Assembly (NCBI GenBank): GCA_905200945.1
Contig: CAJKMG010000005.1
Coordinates: 1-64,000, forward strand
Reading direction: 5' to 3'
DNA: 64,000 nt
DNA from: an uncultured Akkermansia sp.
GTDB lineage: Bacteria; Verrucomicrobiota; Verrucomicrobiia; Verrucomicrobiales; Akkermansiaceae
This document shows, one piece after another, positions 1-9,065 of this stretch. Within the stretch, counting starts at the first letter, position 1; each line of letters starts with the position of its first letter. Below the pieces are notes generated by a model. The model had not been told where the DNA came from. It ran no database searches and saw nothing but the letters and a program-made list of their open reading frames with translations. Made by a program: the position numbers and the translations under genes.

Positions 1-26
1 CCCAAAGGCCTTCCTCCTGACCCTCC

Positions 27-58
27 AGGGCCGTTCCGGACAACTCCGGAACGGCCCT
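27..58. other. Perfect 14-bp-arm hairpin
   Basis: Two 14-nt arms starting AGGGCCG and ending CGGCCCT pair perfectly around a CAAC loop. It is not followed by a T tract on the plus strand. It may be an end-of-transcript hairpin of a gene to the left of the window. The rest of 1-382 is partly AT-rich and shows no convincing gene. Confidence 0.5.
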
Positions 59-382
59 CTGCTGCCTGAAAATCCCGCTAAGCCGATACTCTGCCGAAAA
101 GAAGGTTTGATTTGATTATATATTGGAATGATTAATCCAAATGACGTTTTATAAGAACAAGCTTTCATTCATTTCCTGGAAAAATCTACTCTGTGCAGAA
201 CCTCCCAGGAACAAAGAATAACATCCGGATGAAGAACAGAAACGTCCCGGCCTCCATTTGCAATGGATAAACCCTAAGCATGGCGGAAAACAATTTTCCC
301 AGCAGTTTTTCTTTTCGGAGCCGGGAATCCGCGATTTCCGGTATGTTGTATTTTGTTATCCCCGCCAGCGAAAAATCCCAAT

Positions 383-412
383 AAAAAAGACGGCCTCCAT
401 GCAGAGACCGTC
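383..412 (-). terminator. Rho-independent terminator of the PEP-CTERM gene
   Basis: On the minus strand the arms GACGGTCTC and GAGGCCGTC pair (one mismatch) around a TGCATG loop and are followed directly by six T. It lies 31 nt after the stop codon of the PEP-CTERM gene. Confidence 0.8.
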
Positions 413-443
413 CTATGATTAATTTGTCTGCCGGCAGGATGTC

Positions 444-1133
444 TTAAGACCGGCGACGGCGCATCATCAGTGCGGCCAGTCCCAGCAGTCCCAGGGAAGC
501 CGTGGCAGGTTCCGGCACGGAAGCCAATTCTCCCGTCATGGAAGCCGTGAATGTAGAATCATTACCCCTTCCCTGATTTGACTCAACGAATACATAAACG
601 TTTTCAGAAGTCAGTTTGTTTCCGGAAAGATCTGCCGTCACAGTAATCGTGCCGGACGTCGCCTGCGACTCTACTGCCTGCCAGCCATCTTCCGTCTGGT
701 AGGCCAGATAAACCCGATAAGTGCCGCCGGTGGAGGTAGCCAAATCCACTGTGAATGTCAGAGAAGAAAAAGCATCAGCAGAATACCCCGCAGCATCCAG
801 GGAAACTTTGAGGCCTACGCCGGAACCGCCATATCCCTGCCTATTGGTATAGGTCACCGTTACAGAACCGTCTTCGTTCCCAACAGCGCTTTTAAAATAA
901 CTTGAGGTTTCAGAAGATGTATTGGCTTTAGAGCCGCACCATCCGGAAGAATTCGCCAACCACTCATTCAAGTGATTCGCCATGGCGGAAGGATTGTCGC
1001 GGTAGGCTTGGAAGGAAGAATTAACATCGCTTCCTGAATCATACCCTGACAGATCAATCTGGACGGTTGCGGCCGTTGCGGAAAGAGCGGCAGATCCCAG
1101 CAATACAATTGTGGTTCCCAGTATTTTTTTCAT
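444..1133 (-). CDS. PEP-CTERM sorting-domain secreted protein
   Basis: 229-aa exported protein. It begins with a signal peptide (MKKILGTTIVLLGSAALS, then an Ala-rich cleavage region). It ends with a textbook PEP-CTERM signal: VPEPA, a hydrophobic helix (LGLLGLAALMM) and an RRRR tail. In known families this tail is recognised by an exosortase-type transpeptidase, which links the protein to the envelope or extracellular polymer. The middle (about residues 23-200) is Ser/Thr/Gly-rich and looks like an all-beta domain; I do not recognise it. The gene stands alone, with its own terminator and a palindrome-bearing AT-rich upstream region. Confidence 0.85.
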   Translation of the reverse strand: MKKILGTTIVLLGSAALSATAATVQIDLSGYDSGSDVNSSFQAYRDNPSAMANHLNEWLANSSGWCGSKANTSSETSSYFKSAVGNEDGSVTVTYTNRQGYGGSGVGLKVSLDAAGYSADAFSSLTFTVDLATSTGGTYRVYLAYQTEDGWQAVESQATSGTITVTADLSGNKLTSENVYVFVESNQGRGNDSTFTASMTGELASVPEPATASLGLLGLAALMMRRRRS

Positions 1134-1170
1134 CGTTTACTAATGTTAGTAGCTATAGAACGGAGATAGC

Positions 1171-1329
1171 GGATTTTGAATCCGGTATCAATAAAAAAAA
1201 TTGGTGGTAAGAAAATTATAGGAATCAATATTTTGTTCTTACCGATATTCTATCTATAATTTTTGATATATTGTTTATTGTAATTTTTTAACAATAAATA
1301 TTTTATAGATAAATTCGGATTCAAAATCC
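1171..1329. promoter_or_regulatory. AT-rich region with paired inverted operator-like repeats
   Basis: A 14-nt element, GGATTTTGAATCCG, lies at 1171-1184 about 40 bp upstream of the PEP-CTERM start. Its exact reverse complement lies at 1316-1329. Each copy is itself a short palindrome (GGATT TTG AATCC). The 130 bp between them are strongly AT-rich. I see no credible gene in 1134-1443. The copies may be operators or remnants of a small inverted-repeat element. Confidence 0.45.
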
Positions 1330-1443
1330 TATTTGTTGAAGAATCAACGTCTCCTATCCGATCCGATTTTTCAAGACAGACGGGGTCATTAACAAAGTCA
1401 AAAAGTTGTGCTGACGTTTCCCCTGTAACCAAATTGAAGTCCG

Positions 1444-1641
1444 TTAAAAAAAATCCGCGGATTCCACTGGCACCAACAAACCCGTTAACATTGCAAATAC
1501 CGGTATCAAGAAGAATGACGCCGCTATGAACGGCGCATTCCTTCTGTAATGCCAGGGAATGAATGCCGCTGCCGCATCCGCAGGATGCTCTGCTCTTTCA
1601 GCCATCCTGGCCGTGAAGCCGAAACGGCAGGCATCATTCAT
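1444..1641 (-). CDS. Small membrane protein, unknown function
   Basis: 65-aa frame with one clear hydrophobic segment near the C-terminus (APFIAASFFLIPVFAMLTGL). The start codon at 1641 overlaps the end of the preceding 67-aa membrane gene by 8 nt, which suggests translational coupling. An internal ATG at 1605 would give 53 aa. I recognise no family. It is supported only by its coupling and its membrane segment, so it could be a chance frame. Confidence 0.4.
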   Translation of the reverse strand: MNDACRFGFTARMAERAEHPADAAAAFIPWHYRRNAPFIAASFFLIPVFAMLTGLLVPVESADFF

Positions 1642-1837
1642 TGTCCATGAAATAGGCCTGCAAAATACAAATGATATGCAGGACAATAGGAACGAGTGCA
1701 AAGATGAACCAATACAGGAGGCCGTAAGCCGCACCCACCACCAGGAACCAGAGGATGGCCTGGACAAAGTGGCCCTTGTACAACTGGCCGAGACCGGGAA
1801 TAAATAGGCTTAAAATGGCTGCTAAAAAAGATTTCAT
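1634..1837 (-). CDS. Small two-helix membrane protein
   Basis: 67-aa protein with two hydrophobic stretches, one containing the turn FIPGLGQLYKGH and the other spanning about residues 28-63. The pattern of a short helix, Pro-Gly-Leu-Gly-Gln-Xaa-Tyr and then longer helices is typical of small TM2/DUF5683-like bacterial membrane proteins of unknown role. Frames on both strands overlap it, but only this one gives a coherent membrane protein. It is probably co-transcribed with the small downstream membrane gene. Confidence 0.65.
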   Translation of the reverse strand: MKSFLAAILSLFIPGLGQLYKGHFVQAILWFLVVGAAYGLLYWFIFALVPIVLHIICILQAYFMDNE

Positions 1838-2084
1838 ATGCTGGCTGAGTAAGAAATGGCCGCACGGGAAAAGGTTCGCGTGCCTGTACCAGTTGAGAGC
1901 TTTCCTTCTTCCCTCACGTTCAATCTCCAGGCGCCGCCCCTGTCATGAATGACGGTTTTTCCGGAGCGAATGAAGCCGGTACGGCAGGGATCGGGCGGCA
2001 GTCATGTTCAGGTCTTGACCGCCGCATGGGCTATGTTACCCTCCCCGCGCACAGGGCACTCATGTTAGAAGGGTAGAGACCACC

Positions 2085-3884
2085 ATGTCCATTGAACTGA
2101 CTCGCAATTTCTCCATTATCGCTCACATCGACCACGGAAAGACCACCCTTTCCGACCGGTTGCTGGAAAAAACGAATACCATTTCCGAACGGGAGAAGCA
2201 GGATCAGCTTCTGGACGCCATGGATCTGGAACGGGAAAAGGGCATCACCATCAAGTCCCATCCCGTTACCATTTTTTACAAGGCCAGGGACGGAAAGACT
2301 TACAAGCTCAATCTGCTGGATACGCCGGGCCATGTGGATTTTTCCTATGAAGTGTCCCGTTCTCTGGCGGCATGCGAGGGAGCCCTCCTTATTGTGGACG
2401 CGGCCCAGGGAGTGGAAGCCCAGACACTTGCCAACATGCACCTGGCCATGGATCTGAACCTGGCCATTATCCCCGTCATCAATAAAATTGACCTTCCCAG
2501 CGCCAACCTGCCCAAAGTGTACCGCCAGCTGGAGGACATCGTCTGCATCCCCCATGAGGAAGCTATCCATGCCTCCGCCAAGATGGGCATCGGCATTGAC
2601 GATATTCTGGAAGCCGTTGTTCAGCGCATCCCTCCGCCTGAAACGGAGCAGGACGGCCTTCTGCGCGCCCTGGTGTTCGATTCCGTTTACGACGCCTACC
2701 GCGGCGTGGTCTCTTATGTGCGCGTCATTTCCGGCAGCGTGCACCGCGGCATGAAAGTTAAACTTTTCGCAACGGACGAAGTGTATGAAGTAAAGGAAGT
2801 GGGTATCTTCACTCCCAAAATGACCCGGACGGATTCCCTGGAAGCCGGCGACGTAGGCTACATCATCGCCAACATGAAATCCGCGGCGGATGTCAAGATC
2901 GGGGACACGTACACGGATTGCATGCGCCCCTGCCCGTCCCCCCTGCCCGGCTTCAAGGAAATCCGCCCCATGGTCTTTTCCGGCATTTATCCGGTGGATT
3001 CCTCCGATTTCGAAGCCCTGAAAGCGGCCATGGCGAAACTTCAGATTAATGACGCCGCTTTCTCCTTCCAGGCGGAATCTTCCGTAGCTCTGGGCTTCGG
3101 GTTCCGTTGCGGCTTCCTAGGCCTGCTCCATATGGAAATCATCCAGGAGCGCCTGCGCAGGGAATTCAACATGGATATCATCTCCACCTATCCCTCCGTG
3201 ATTTATGAGGTCACCAAGACCAATGGAGAGGAAATCAATGTGGACAATCCCAGCCTGCTCCCGGAACCACAGGAAATTCAGGAAATCCGGGAACCTATCG
3301 TCAAGGTGTTCATCATGCTTCCGGGGGAATACATCGGGGACATTATGCAGCTAGTGCTGGAAAAACGCGGCAGCGTGGACAATACGGAAACCATTGACGA
3401 CATGCGCGTGATGCTCACCTGCACCGTCCCTCTGGCGGAGATTCTGGTGGATTTCAACGACAAGCTCAAATCCATGACGCGCGGCTACGGCTCCATGGAT
3501 TATGAATACGCCGGCTATCAGGCCGCCAAACTTATTAAAATGGACATGCTCATCGCCGGAGAACCCGTGGACGCTTTCTCCATGATCGTTCACCAGGACA
3601 AGGCCGCCTCCCGCGGCAGGGAACTGGCGGAACGCCTGAAAAACGTCATTCCCCGCCAGCTCTTCACCGTCGCCATTCAGGCCTGCATTGGCGGAAAGAT
3701 CATTGCCCGGGAAAGCATCTCTCCCATGCGCAAGGACGTGACGGCCAAATGCTACGGCGGGGACGTCACCCGCAAGCGCAAACTTCTGGAAAAGCAGAAG
3801 GAAGGCAAAAAGCGCATGAAGGCCATCGGAAAAATCAACATTCCGCAGGAAGCGTTCATCAAGGTGTTGAAAACGGGGGATTAA
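2085..3884 (+). CDS. lepA: Elongation factor 4 (LepA), back-translocating GTPase
   Basis: 599-aa translational GTPase of the usual LepA length. The P-loop AHIDHGKT is at residues 13-20, DTPGH at 79-83 and NKID at 133-136. EF-G-like domains follow, then the LepA-specific C-terminus rich in Lys/Arg (RKRKLLEKQKEGKKRMK). EF4 acts on the ribosome, re-mobilising stalled or mistranslocated complexes. The start is ATG in a well-spaced context, and the N-terminus matches the family's short leader before the G domain. It is probably a monocistronic housekeeping gene. Confidence 0.97.
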   Translation: MSIELTRNFSIIAHIDHGKTTLSDRLLEKTNTISEREKQDQLLDAMDLEREKGITIKSHPVTIFYKARDGKTYKLNLLDTPGHVDFSYEVSRSLAACEGALLIVDAAQGVEAQTLANMHLAMDLNLAIIPVINKIDLPSANLPKVYRQLEDIVCIPHEEAIHASAKMGIGIDDILEAVVQRIPPPETEQDGLLRALVFDSVYDAYRGVVSYVRVISGSVHRGMKVKLFATDEVYEVKEVGIFTPKMTRTDSLEAGDVGYIIANMKSAADVKIGDTYTDCMRPCPSPLPGFKEIRPMVFSGIYPVDSSDFEALKAAMAKLQINDAAFSFQAESSVALGFGFRCGFLGLLHMEIIQERLRREFNMDIISTYPSVIYEVTKTNGEEINVDNPSLLPEPQEIQEIREPIVKVFIMLPGEYIGDIMQLVLEKRGSVDNTETIDDMRVMLTCTVPLAEILVDFNDKLKSMTRGYGSMDYEYAGYQAAKLIKMDMLIAGEPVDAFSMIVHQDKAASRGRELAERLKNVIPRQLFTVAIQACIGGKIIARESISPMRKDVTAKCYGGDVTRKRKLLEKQKEGKKRMKAIGKINIPQEAFIKVLKTGD

Positions 3885-3967
3885 CCCATTTTCTTCCCTC
3901 AAGGCATCCAAACGGGGGCTTCCGTTTCCTTCCCGGATTTATACATTTTTCCGTTTGAATATGGGCT

Positions 3968-4248
3968 ATGAAACACCTCCTGCACTACTTCCCCAACCAT
4001 CCCCGAGAGGAGGAATGCTACATCAGGCTGCCGGCTACCGGGAAAAGAAGGAAATCGACGAGCTGATCTACCGGACCGTGGGCCGCGTTCCGGAGTCCGA
4101 ATTCCTGTTCAGGGGAGACCGGGGCAAACGGTACGAAAAGAAGCTGCGCACCGGCAGGGTGAGCCACATCAACGACCGCTACATGCACCCCCTGGATATC
4201 GCCATACGGGACCGGAAGCAGAAGGAACAGGAGGCCCAGAAACATTGA
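3968..4248 (+). pseudogene. Small hypothetical gene, probably frameshifted
   Basis: Two frames share this stretch. A frame from ATG 3968 gives a protein-like N-terminus (MKHLLHYFPNHPREEECYIR) that stops soon after 4060. The adjacent frame, open from TTG 3955, gives an unconvincing Pro-rich start but a good C-terminal half: DELIYRTVGRVPESEFLF, then a basic tail to 4248. Joining the halves needs one frameshift near 4045-4060. I read this as a decayed or frameshifted small gene of about 90 codons. If intact, the plain reading is 3961-4248. Its TGA overlaps the next open frame. Confidence 0.4.
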
Positions 4249-4313
4249 AACCTCTGCGGCCGTTGAACAATTCCCGGTTGCGCATTTTTTCCTGTTATGC
4301 TATCAGGTCAGTC

Positions 4314-5297
4314 ATGAGTCTGCCCAGGCTGTCCATGCTCCTGTTTGCCTCCGCCGCACTCTGCTCCTGCGTAGGAACCTCTCCGGAACAGGAAGAACCG
4401 AAGGTAAAAAAAAGCCTTTCGGAATACATGCAGGACAACAAGACCAATTCCATCGCCAATGTCCCGACGGGGCTGTTGAGCACTACTCCGAATCAGCAAC
4501 AGGCCCGCCATCTTACCGCCACCACACAGGAGGAAATGACCAGGGCAGACAGCGGAGCCGTCTATTACACGGACGCTCATGACCCGGACGCCCCCATCCC
4601 CGGGCTGGAAGAAGCTTTCGCCCAGCGGAAGGAAAACGAACGCTGGATCCAAAGCTATCCCACCGCCCTCCGGGAAGCTCAGAGCACCGGAAAACCCATT
4701 CTCATCTGGTTCCACCATTCCGTGGGCAGCCCTCCCAGCAAAAAGCTGGGGGCAGAACTCCTCCATACGAAGGAATTTGAAGACTGGGCAAAAAGGAATG
4801 TCGTCCGCGTCTGTTACGACCAGGCGGAAAAATTTGAAAGCGAACCTGTTTACAGGAAGCGCCAGAAGATGTTGGAATATGTGAAAAAGGCTCCCTCCCT
4901 GTTCGGAGTGAGAGGAACACCCGTGCTTCTGGTCATGTCTCCGGACGGCTCCAAAGTGGATACGTTGCGCGGTTATTATACCGGACAAAACGCTCTTTAC
5001 TTTGATCAGATCAAGAACAGCGTCAAACTGGCGAAGCAACAATATGAAGAGTTTAAAAAAACGCTGATTCCCAAAGGCTACCGGGTCTGGACAGGAGTTA
5101 ACGGAAATACCGTCTTCGCCAAGCTTTCCCGCTATTCGGAAAAGACCCGGACCCTCTGGCTCCAGGAGCTGGACGGGCACCAGAGCAGAACATCCCTGAA
5201 GAGGCTCAGCCTTGAAGACAGAACATGGCTCCTGGAGCAGAAAGAGTCCCATGAAAACAATGGCCGGAACAAGCGATCCGGCCCACGTGGCGCCTGA
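4314..5297 (+). CDS. Lipoprotein with thioredoxin-like fold and SHD1 domain
   Basis: 327 aa from ATG 4314. The same frame is open from 4245, but this start places a signal peptide first (MSLPRLSMLLFASAALCSC) with a lipobox-like Cys. Residues of the middle third fit a thioredoxin fold (KPILIWFHH ... TPVLLVMSPDG with the cis-Pro). The redox CXXC is absent: the equivalent site reads SVGSPPSKK. The last 60 residues match the SHD1 (SLA1 homology) pattern common in Planctomycetes and Verrucomicrobia (RVWTGVNGNTVFAKL ... LKRLSLEDRTWL). It is likely an envelope protein with a binding role rather than an oxidoreductase. Confidence 0.7.
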   Translation: MSLPRLSMLLFASAALCSCVGTSPEQEEPKVKKSLSEYMQDNKTNSIANVPTGLLSTTPNQQQARHLTATTQEEMTRADSGAVYYTDAHDPDAPIPGLEEAFAQRKENERWIQSYPTALREAQSTGKPILIWFHHSVGSPPSKKLGAELLHTKEFEDWAKRNVVRVCYDQAEKFESEPVYRKRQKMLEYVKKAPSLFGVRGTPVLLVMSPDGSKVDTLRGYYTGQNALYFDQIKNSVKLAKQQYEEFKKTLIPKGYRVWTGVNGNTVFAKLSRYSEKTRTLWLQELDGHQSRTSLKRLSLEDRTWLLEQKESHENNGRNKRSGPRGA

Positions 5298-5369
5298 ACG
5301 GCTTTTCCCTGCCGGTCCGGATGCGGAACGGTTTTATTCATGGGCTTCCGCTCCATCCCCATTTTTGTA

Positions 5370-5397
5370 TTGAAATATGAAACTGATGTTCTATTTT
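5370..5397 (+). promoter_or_regulatory. Possible sigma-70-type promoter before the sulfatase
   Basis: TTGAAA (5370-5375) and TATTTT (5392-5397) are separated by 16 bp, about 120 bp before the sulfatase start. This is a consensus-only prediction. Confidence 0.25.
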
Positions 5398-5517
5398 TCC
5401 TAAAACTCTCTTCCAGCGTTTTTTCTTTCGGGGGATGTGGTCTTTTCCACACCGGCAGGAATGCCCTTATGGACAAATCCCGCCGCCTCCCTTTCCAACC
5501 ATTCGCCTGTTTAATTC

Positions 5518-7275
5518 ATGATTTCAGCAATGAACCGTCATGCCGCCACCGTCCTGATGCTTGCGGCCTGTTCCCTGTCCGCCTCCGCGGACCAGCCGCA
5601 GAAGCAGACGCCGGACCAGCACCCCAACATCGTGGTCATTGTCACTGATGACCATTCCTACCAGACCCTGGGAACCTGTGAAAAGGATTCTCCCATGCCT
5701 TATCCGAACTTCCGCAAACTGGCGGACGAAGGCATGGTCTTTGACCGGAGCTACTGCGCCAACTCCCTGTGCGGACCTTCGCGGGCCTGTATTTACACTG
5801 GCCGCCATTCCCACATGAACGGATACCTCTTCAACGAACATGCGGCTCCCTTTGACGGTTCCCAGCCCACTTTCCCGAAAATGCTCCAAAAGGCCGGTTA
5901 CCAGACGGCCATTGTCGGCAAGTGGCATCTGGAAGCCATTCCGCCGGGCGCCAAGGGAGATACGTCCAAATATGAATCCGACCCCACCGGATTCGATTAC
6001 TGGGAAATTTTCCCCGGCCAGGGCAACTATTTCAATCCGGATTTTATCACTCCCGGCAAGGACGGAAAACGCGTGGTGAAAACGGAGCCCGGCTATGCCA
6101 CGGAACTGGTTACGCAAAAAAGCCTCAAATGGCTGGACCAGAGGGACAAGAACAAACCCTTCATGCTCGTCGTGGGCCACAAGGCACCCCACCGTTGCTG
6201 GTGCCCCTCCATTCAGAATCTGGGCCGCGCCAAACAGTATGCGGACGCCATTGACCCGCCCGCCAATCTGGAAGACGATTTTGCAGACCGCCCGGAATTC
6301 CTGAAAATGACGGAACAAACCCTGCTCAACCATTTCAACGTATGGTCTGACGAACATCTGATCAGGGAGGTGGTTCCTGAAGACATCCAGAAAATGCTTT
6401 CCTGCCCGGAATCCAAGACCCTGCACACCCAGTATGACTGGGAAATGCCGGAATGGGTGCGCATGAACCCGCAGCAGAAGGAAGCCTGGTATAACTACCA
6501 CAAGGCCCGTACCGTACAGCTTGTCAAAGATATTAAAAACGGGAAAATCAAAACGCAGCGCGACATTTTGCTGCGCCGCTGGCGCCATTATATGGAAGAC
6601 TATCTGGGCACCGTCCTTTCCGTGGATGAAAGCATCGGCCAGATCATGGACTATCTGAAACAGAACGGCTTGGACAGGAATACGCTGGTGCTCTACTGCG
6701 GAGACCAGGGATTCTACATGGGCGAACACGGCCTGTACGACAAGCGCTGGATTTTTGAAGAATCCTTCCGCATGCCCCTCATCATGAGATGGCCGGGCCA
6801 CATCAGGCCGGGCGTGCGCTCCTCCGCCATGGTGCAGGAACTGGATTATGCTCCCACTTTCTGCGACGTGGCCGGGGTAAATACCAAGGAAAATATGAAT
6901 ACCTTCCAGGGCCGCAGCCTCACTCCCCTGTTCAAGACCGGAGAGCATCAGGATTTCAAAAACCGTTCTCTTTACTACGCTTTTTACGAAAATCCGGGTG
7001 AACACAACGCTCCGCGCCATGACGGCCTGCGCACGGACCGCTACACGCTGTCCTATATCTGGACCAGCGACGAATGGATGCTATTTGACAACCAGAAGGA
7101 CCCGGCCCAAATGCACAACGTCATCAACAAACCGGAATATGCGGAAATCGTGAAAGAACTCAAAGCCCTGTACGGCAAGCTCCGCAAAGACTATCAGGTA
7201 CCGGAAGGCTTCCCCGGGGCCACCGGCAAACTGGCCGTCAAGCCGCAGTGGGACTGCGCTCCCTCCGGAGATTGA
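5518..7275 (+). CDS. Secreted type I (formylglycine) sulfatase
   Basis: 585-aa arylsulfatase-family enzyme that hydrolyses sulfate esters. A signal peptide is visible; ATG 5530, at residue 5, is an alternative start. The calcium-binding DD is at residues 44-45. The formylglycine motif CGPSRA starts at Cys85, followed by TGRH. Later blocks include GKWHL, GDQGFYMGEHGLYDKRW and a C-terminal DPAQMHN region, all typical of S1 sulfatases. It is followed 112 bp later by a secreted GH20 hexosaminidase. Together they fit removal of sulfate and then GlcNAc/GalNAc from sulfated mucin O-glycans. Substrate position and subfamily cannot be read from the sequence alone. Confidence 0.9.
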   Translation: MISAMNRHAATVLMLAACSLSASADQPQKQTPDQHPNIVVIVTDDHSYQTLGTCEKDSPMPYPNFRKLADEGMVFDRSYCANSLCGPSRACIYTGRHSHMNGYLFNEHAAPFDGSQPTFPKMLQKAGYQTAIVGKWHLEAIPPGAKGDTSKYESDPTGFDYWEIFPGQGNYFNPDFITPGKDGKRVVKTEPGYATELVTQKSLKWLDQRDKNKPFMLVVGHKAPHRCWCPSIQNLGRAKQYADAIDPPANLEDDFADRPEFLKMTEQTLLNHFNVWSDEHLIREVVPEDIQKMLSCPESKTLHTQYDWEMPEWVRMNPQQKEAWYNYHKARTVQLVKDIKNGKIKTQRDILLRRWRHYMEDYLGTVLSVDESIGQIMDYLKQNGLDRNTLVLYCGDQGFYMGEHGLYDKRWIFEESFRMPLIMRWPGHIRPGVRSSAMVQELDYAPTFCDVAGVNTKENMNTFQGRSLTPLFKTGEHQDFKNRSLYYAFYENPGEHNAPRHDGLRTDRYTLSYIWTSDEWMLFDNQKDPAQMHNVINKPEYAEIVKELKALYGKLRKDYQVPEGFPGATGKLAVKPQWDCAPSGD

Positions 7276-7387
7276 CGCCGCCATTCACCGTTCCTCCCGA
7301 AACACGGTTGTCCGGAACACGCCATTGACGACGGAGGAACAGGGTTTAAATCCTCACACAAACAACAATCATTACCATACGCGCCGC

Positions 7388-8944
7388 ATGAAGTCAATTT
7401 TGCTAGCCGCAGCGTTCCTGAGCTCCCTCTGCTGGGCCGGAACCAATCCCTACAACATTATTCCGGAGCCCGTCAACGTGACAACAACTTCCGGAACCAC
7501 CAAAAACCTCAAAATCGTCCATGAGCAAAAAGTCGCCGGACTGGGCAATGAAGGGTATGCCATGAAACTGACGCCCGGCGGCGTGGAACTCCGTTATACC
7601 ACGCCTAACGGGAAGGCCATGGCGATGGCGACCCTGTTCCAGCTTCAGGACCAGCTTTCAGATTCTCCTGAAGGCCTTCCCTGCGGCAGCATCCAGGATT
7701 CCCCCGACTTCGGCTGGCGCGGCATGATGGTTGACGTGGGCCGCTACCATTATCCCATGAAGGAGATCTACAATTTTGTGGACGCCATGCATTACTACAA
7801 ATACAACGTCCTGCATCTCCATCTGACGGAAGACCAGGGCTGGCGTCTCCCCGTGCCGGGCTACGACAAGCTCCGCACCATCGGCGCCGTCCGCCCCTCC
7901 GCTCCGGAAAACCAGAATAACTCCCTGCTGGCCAATGAAGGCATGTATACCAAGAAGGAGCTCCAGGACCTGGTCGCCTACTGCAAAGCGCGCGGTATTC
8001 AGGTACTGCCGGAAGTGGAAATGCCGGGTCATAACATGGCCCTGGCCGCGTCCTATCCCGAATTCTGCTGCAACACCAAACGGGCCCAGGTATGGACGCA
8101 CGGCGGTGTTTCCTCCAAGCTGATTTGCCCGCAGAAACCGGCCACTAAAAAGTTTCTTAAGGATACCTTCAATACCGTCCAGCAGATATTCCCTTTCCCG
8201 TACATCCACATCGGCGGCGACGAATGCCCCATGGGGGACTGGAAGAAGTGCCCGGACTGCCAGGCCGCCCGGGCCAAAAAGGGCCAGGGGGATAATGTAG
8301 AAGCCCAGATGAGCGATTTCACGAAAAGCCTGACGGCCATGCTCGCCAAGCACCGGAAAAAGCCCATCCTGTGGTATGACATCAACAAGAGCTATTACCA
8401 CAAGGGGGAAACCGTCATGTCCTGGCTGCCGGGAGAATTCCCGCGTTGCATTGACAAGACGAAGGAACAGGGCATCGACCTCATCGTCACCCCCCAGTTC
8501 AAGTACTATCTGGCGCGTACCCAGATGAAATTCCCGGCGGACGACGTGCGCGCCCGGCCCGGAGGCGCCCCCATCCTGCTGAAAGACTGCTACAACTTCG
8601 ATCCCCGCAACGGACGGGACAAAAATGACGTCAAGCACATCAAGGGAATCAACCTCTGCATGTGGGCGGAATGGATTCCCTCCGGCGAATTGCTGATGTA
8701 CATGACCTACCCCCGCGCCATGGCTGTTTCCGAAACCGCGTGGGGCAGCCACAAGAACCGTCCAAGCCTGGAAGAGTTTGAAAAGAAAATGGAAACCCAT
8801 AAGAAACATTTCCAGAAGCGTTTCGGCTATACTCTGGAACGCACAGTGGAAAACAAGCCCTACCGGGAAAAATTCATCACCCAGGAGGAAATCGAACGTA
8901 TTAACGAAAATTATAAAAAGGGCCAGCAAAACGCGGACAAATAG
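7388..8944 (+). CDS. Secreted GH20 beta-N-acetylhexosaminidase
   Basis: 518 aa from ATG 7388. The open frame extends to 7325, but only the later start gives a signal peptide (MKSILLAAAFLSSLCWAG). A short GH20 N-terminal beta domain is followed by the TIM barrel. The signature HIGGDECP at residues 274-281 supplies the catalytic Asp278-Glu279 pair of substrate-assisted catalysis. Other family blocks are GWRGMMVDVGRY, LHLHLTEDQGWRL and VLPEVEMPGH. It should release terminal beta-linked GlcNAc or GalNAc in the periplasm or outside the cell. It is the second gene of the likely sulfatase-GH20 unit and is followed by a terminator. Confidence 0.93.
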   Translation: MKSILLAAAFLSSLCWAGTNPYNIIPEPVNVTTTSGTTKNLKIVHEQKVAGLGNEGYAMKLTPGGVELRYTTPNGKAMAMATLFQLQDQLSDSPEGLPCGSIQDSPDFGWRGMMVDVGRYHYPMKEIYNFVDAMHYYKYNVLHLHLTEDQGWRLPVPGYDKLRTIGAVRPSAPENQNNSLLANEGMYTKKELQDLVAYCKARGIQVLPEVEMPGHNMALAASYPEFCCNTKRAQVWTHGGVSSKLICPQKPATKKFLKDTFNTVQQIFPFPYIHIGGDECPMGDWKKCPDCQAARAKKGQGDNVEAQMSDFTKSLTAMLAKHRKKPILWYDINKSYYHKGETVMSWLPGEFPRCIDKTKEQGIDLIVTPQFKYYLARTQMKFPADDVRARPGGAPILLKDCYNFDPRNGRDKNDVKHIKGINLCMWAEWIPSGELLMYMTYPRAMAVSETAWGSHKNRPSLEEFEKKMETHKKHFQKRFGYTLERTVENKPYREKFITQEEIERINENYKKGQQNADK

Positions 8945-8979
8945 CGTTTCCTTTTCTCTCGCCATCCTCTGATTTCTTC

Positions 8980-9017
8980 AAAGCCGGGGACGCGGACAAC
9001 CGCGGATCCCCGGCTTT
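8980..9017 (+). terminator. Rho-independent terminator after the GH20 gene
   Basis: Arms AAAGCCGGGG and CCCCGGCTTT pair, with further CGCGG/CCGCG pairing inside, followed by a T-rich stretch (CTTTCTTTT overlapping the arm). It sits about 36 nt after the GH20 stop and before cysS. Confidence 0.8.
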
Positions 9018-9065
9018 CTTTTCCCGCTTGACCGGAAAGCCCTCTTCCCTTCTAATCGTTCCGCT

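Noticed and set aside
1250..1432. 60-codon open frame in the AT-rich gap
   Set aside because: No ribosome site, biased composition and it overlaps the inverted repeats; probably chance.
5524..7020. 498-codon open frame on the minus strand
   Set aside because: Antisense to the sulfatase, whose motifs are complete; no domain pattern.
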